In this document: one piece after another, positions 62,320-64,000 of the stretch
Numbering within the stretch: the stretch's first letter is position 1
Layout of the letters: every line of letters begins with the position of its first letter
Assembly (NCBI GenBank): GCA_963704335.1
Contig: OY969889.1
Coordinates: forward strand, 558,001-622,000
DNA length: 64,000 bases
Origin: PALSA-612 sp963704335
GTDB taxonomy: Bacteria; Actinomycetota; Thermoleophilia; Gaiellales; Gaiellaceae
Reading direction: 5' to 3'
Made by a program: the position numbers and the translations under genes
Notes under the pieces: model-generated
Database searches by the model: none
What the model saw: only the letters and a program-made list of their open reading frames with translations
What the model was told of the DNA's origin: nothing

Positions 62320-63009
62320 GTGCCGGCGCCGCTAGTCGCACGGTGGGGGTCCTGGTCGCTGGCACAAGCTCGGGCCGGCGCGCTGACAACTGCGAGGGCG
62401 CACGTCGAGAACATCGGCGCGGCGACGTGGGGACCGGACATCGCTGCCTCGTACCACTGGCTCGACGAGCGCGGGAACGCGATCGTCTGGGACGGAATTC
62501 GCACCGCGCTCCCTCGCCCGGTCGCGCCCGGCGAGCAGGTCGAGCTGGAGATCGCCGTCCGTGCTCCGATGCCGCCCGGCAGCTACGGGTTCGCAGTCGA
62601 TCTCGTCGCCGAGCACCGCGCCTGGTTCGCAGAGCTGGGAAGCGAGGGCAATCCACGGGAGGCCGTCGAAGTACGGCCGCGGGTGGACGCTGCGACCCTA
62701 CGAGATGCCGCGGGCGTGCACGCCCCGACGACAACGGCGGAGTGGGAGAGCCGCGTGCTGGCGCTCCACGCCGAGGGCTTCGCTGTCGTGGCGGGCGCGA
62801 TCGAAGCGCCGCGCCGGCTCCGCAAGCGTCTCGCGCCGTGGGCCCCCGGCCCCGGGCGCGTCCCCGGCTTCGCCGAGCCGCTGCTCTGCCCCTCCGTGCT
62901 GCACGGCATCGACCTGGACCGTCTGCCCGACATCGAGGGCCTTCCGGCCTTCCGCCCGCCCACGGACGAGCCGTGGGTCTACGACGCCTCGCTCGTTCTG
63001 AGCCTTTAG
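62320..63009 (+). CDS. Ig-like (NBR1/Wzt-C-type) beta-sandwich protein of unknown function
   Basis: GTG 62320 gives 229 residues without a signal peptide. The first 110 residues hold one beta-sandwich: ARAHVENIGAATWGPDIAAS, YHWLDERGNAIVWDGIRT, PVAPGEQVELEIAVRAP and PGSYGFAVDLVAEHRAWF. The second half is rich in Pro/Arg and ends WVYDASLVLSL. The domain type is found in carbohydrate-export and glycosyltransferase proteins. Flanked by Wzt and Wzm genes, a role in the exported polysaccharide is likely but unproven. Confidence 0.7.
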   Translation: MPAPLVARWGSWSLAQARAGALTTARAHVENIGAATWGPDIAASYHWLDERGNAIVWDGIRTALPRPVAPGEQVELEIAVRAPMPPGSYGFAVDLVAEHRAWFAELGSEGNPREAVEVRPRVDAATLRDAAGVHAPTTTAEWESRVLALHAEGFAVVAGAIEAPRRLRKRLAPWAPGPGRVPGFAEPLLCPSVLHGIDLDRLPDIEGLPAFRPPTDEPWVYDASLVLSL

Positions 63010-63047
63010 GAGGGCTCGACGAAACAGTGACTGTGCCGCCGGAATCA

Positions 63048-63135
63048 CGCTGGAGGCCGCGCTGCGGCGTCCTCGGTCGCCCACGTACTGGTTAGTACGC
63101 GGGCTCCCTGCGTCCTTGCATCACAACCTCCAGCG
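63048..63135. repeat. Large hairpin element in a convergent gene junction
   Basis: The 169-bp gap between convergent genes holds a 9-bp inverted repeat CGCTGGAGG (63048) / CCTCCAGCG (63127) around an inner stem CGTACT-GGTT-AGTACG (63084-63099). A further AGGAGGG/CCCTCCT pair lies outside (63008, 63166). It may act as a bidirectional terminator, or be a dispersed repeat of this genome; no coding potential seen. Confidence 0.5.
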
Positions 63136-63178
63136 CGCCCCGGCGACGAGCACCGTTCCGCCGAACCCTCCTGGAGCG

Positions 63179-63976
63179 CTAGAGCTCGACGGCGATGCGG
63201 TCGTCTACGCGGGTGAAGACGAAGGCGCCGACGGCGAGCGACACGACTGCGGCCACCGCGAGGTAGAGCACGTCCCCGGCCGCCGGCACGTCGCCGTAGA
63301 AGAGCGGATCGCGCAACGCGTAGAGCGGCGGCGTCAGCGGGTTCGCCCAGCGCAGCAGGTCGACAACGAGGTCGTAGTCCTCGAGGCCGCCGGGCAGCTC
63401 TTCGAGCGAGTAGAGGATCGGCGTCAGGAAGAACCACGGCAGCAGCAGCGCCGCCAGCAGGTGCTCCACGTCGCGGAAGACGACGTTCGCGGACGCGACC
63501 GCCAGCGCCATGCCGGCCGCGAGCACGACGATCCCGGCCGCGACGGGAATCGCCAGCAGCACCGTGTCCCGCGTCCGCTCGAGCACGATGGCGTTGACGA
63601 CGATCAGGCCGCCGAGCAGCACGACGAACGGCACGAGCTGCGTCGCCACGACCGAGAAGGCGACGAGCTGCCGTGGGAAGCGCACTTTCTTGATCAGCTC
63701 CGCGTAGTCCAGCATCGACCGCGCGGCGCCGGTCAGGGACGACGAGACGAAGAGCCACACGCTGAGCCCGCAGAGCAGGAACAGCGGGTAGTGGTCGATC
63801 GACGTCACTTCCCAGAGCAGCGAGAAGACGAGCACGTAGATCGCGGCCAGCATGATCGGATTCACGAGCGACCACGCGACGCCGAAGATCGTGCCCTTGT
63901 AGCGGGCCTGGAGATCGCGGCGGAAGAGGCTGCCGAAGAGCTCGCGGTACCTCAGCAGATCGGCATAGACGTTCAC
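63179..63976 (-). CDS. Polysaccharide-export ABC permease, Wzm-like (ABC-2 type)
   Basis: The 265-residue protein starts at GTG 63976 with RYRELFGSLFRRDLQARYKGTIFGVAW, the typical cytoplasmic start of TagG/Wzm permeases, and has six hydrophobic helices. LLPWFFLTPILYSLEELP is the conserved helix-5 region. It pairs functionally with the Wzt-like ATPase at 59194-60414. The genes upstream lie outside the window. Confidence 0.9.
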   Translation of the reverse strand: MNVYADLLRYRELFGSLFRRDLQARYKGTIFGVAWSLVNPIMLAAIYVLVFSLLWEVTSIDHYPLFLLCGLSVWLFVSSSLTGAARSMLDYAELIKKVRFPRQLVAFSVVATQLVPFVVLLGGLIVVNAIVLERTRDTVLLAIPVAAGIVVLAAGMALAVASANVVFRDVEHLLAALLLPWFFLTPILYSLEELPGGLEDYDLVVDLLRWANPLTPPLYALRDPLFYGDVPAAGDVLYLAVAAVVSLAVGAFVFTRVDDRIAVEL

Positions 63977-64000
63977 GGCGAAAGTCTAGGGACGGCCCTT

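Overview
The window is high-G+C actinobacterial DNA with tightly packed, head-to-tail overlapping genes, many GTG or TTG starts and several apparently leaderless promoters. A full coenzyme F420 gene set (fbiC, cofC, cofD, cofE), an F420-dependent glucose-6-phosphate dehydrogenase and several F420/flavin oxidoreductases point to Actinomycetota. I infer the class Thermoleophilia (Gaiellales/Solirubrobacterales-like) from gene style only; no rRNA or other marker is present. I saw no tRNA, rRNA, CRISPR array, prophage or insertion sequence.

Layout. (1) 1-15806 is a catabolic divergon. Nine minus-strand genes (alcohol-dehydrogenase-like MDR, hydantoinase/oxoprolinase A and B, GntR regulator, luciferase-like oxidoreductase, family III CoA-transferase, RidA, PuuE-type amidohydrolase, ketopantoate-reductase-like) face six plus-strand genes (CitE-like lyase, MaoC hydratase, MmgE/PrpD, two acyl-CoA dehydrogenases, nitronate monooxygenase-like). 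A palindrome lies in the 69-bp gap between them. (2) 15804-17663 holds a VapBC-type module lacking normal start codons and a CobW GTPase with a small Cys protein. (3) 17698-29576 holds a polysaccharide deacetylase, a secreted BNR-repeat protein, a polyamine-type ABC transporter, an Old-Yellow-Enzyme/FadH-like reductase, an NCS1 permease, an alpha/beta hydrolase and a PPOX protein. (4) 29577-40722 is a second catabolic operon built on the same plan as the first: HyuA/HyuB, family III CoA-transferase, HMG-CoA-lyase-like enzyme, LeuCD-like hydro-lyase, isochorismatase-fold hydrolase, GntR and an MFS transporter. (5) 40743-48557 holds an agmatinase-family hydrolase, another deacetylase, MmsA, an omega-aminotransferase and smaller genes. 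(6) 48587-58945 is the F420 cluster with a GAF/GGDEF diguanylate cyclase and a PolX-like protein whose polymerase site has decayed. (7) 58922-63976 holds Wzt/Wzm-type polysaccharide export genes around hemH and hemE.

The genes suggest a heterotroph that opens cyclic amides or other small heterocycles, activates the products as CoA esters, and degrades them by hydration, oxidation and aldol-type cleavage, feeding acetyl-CoA-type products and amino nitrogen to central metabolism. F420 made in region 6 would serve the luciferase-like and PPOX oxidoreductases.

Two cautions. Eight genes carry a single-base frameshift, so part of the sequence may contain indel errors; these are annotated as repaired genes with the shift position. 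The most unusual non-coding feature is a roughly 100-bp structured repeat present twice (45078-45177 and 55493-55590), each time upstream of a minus-strand gene.
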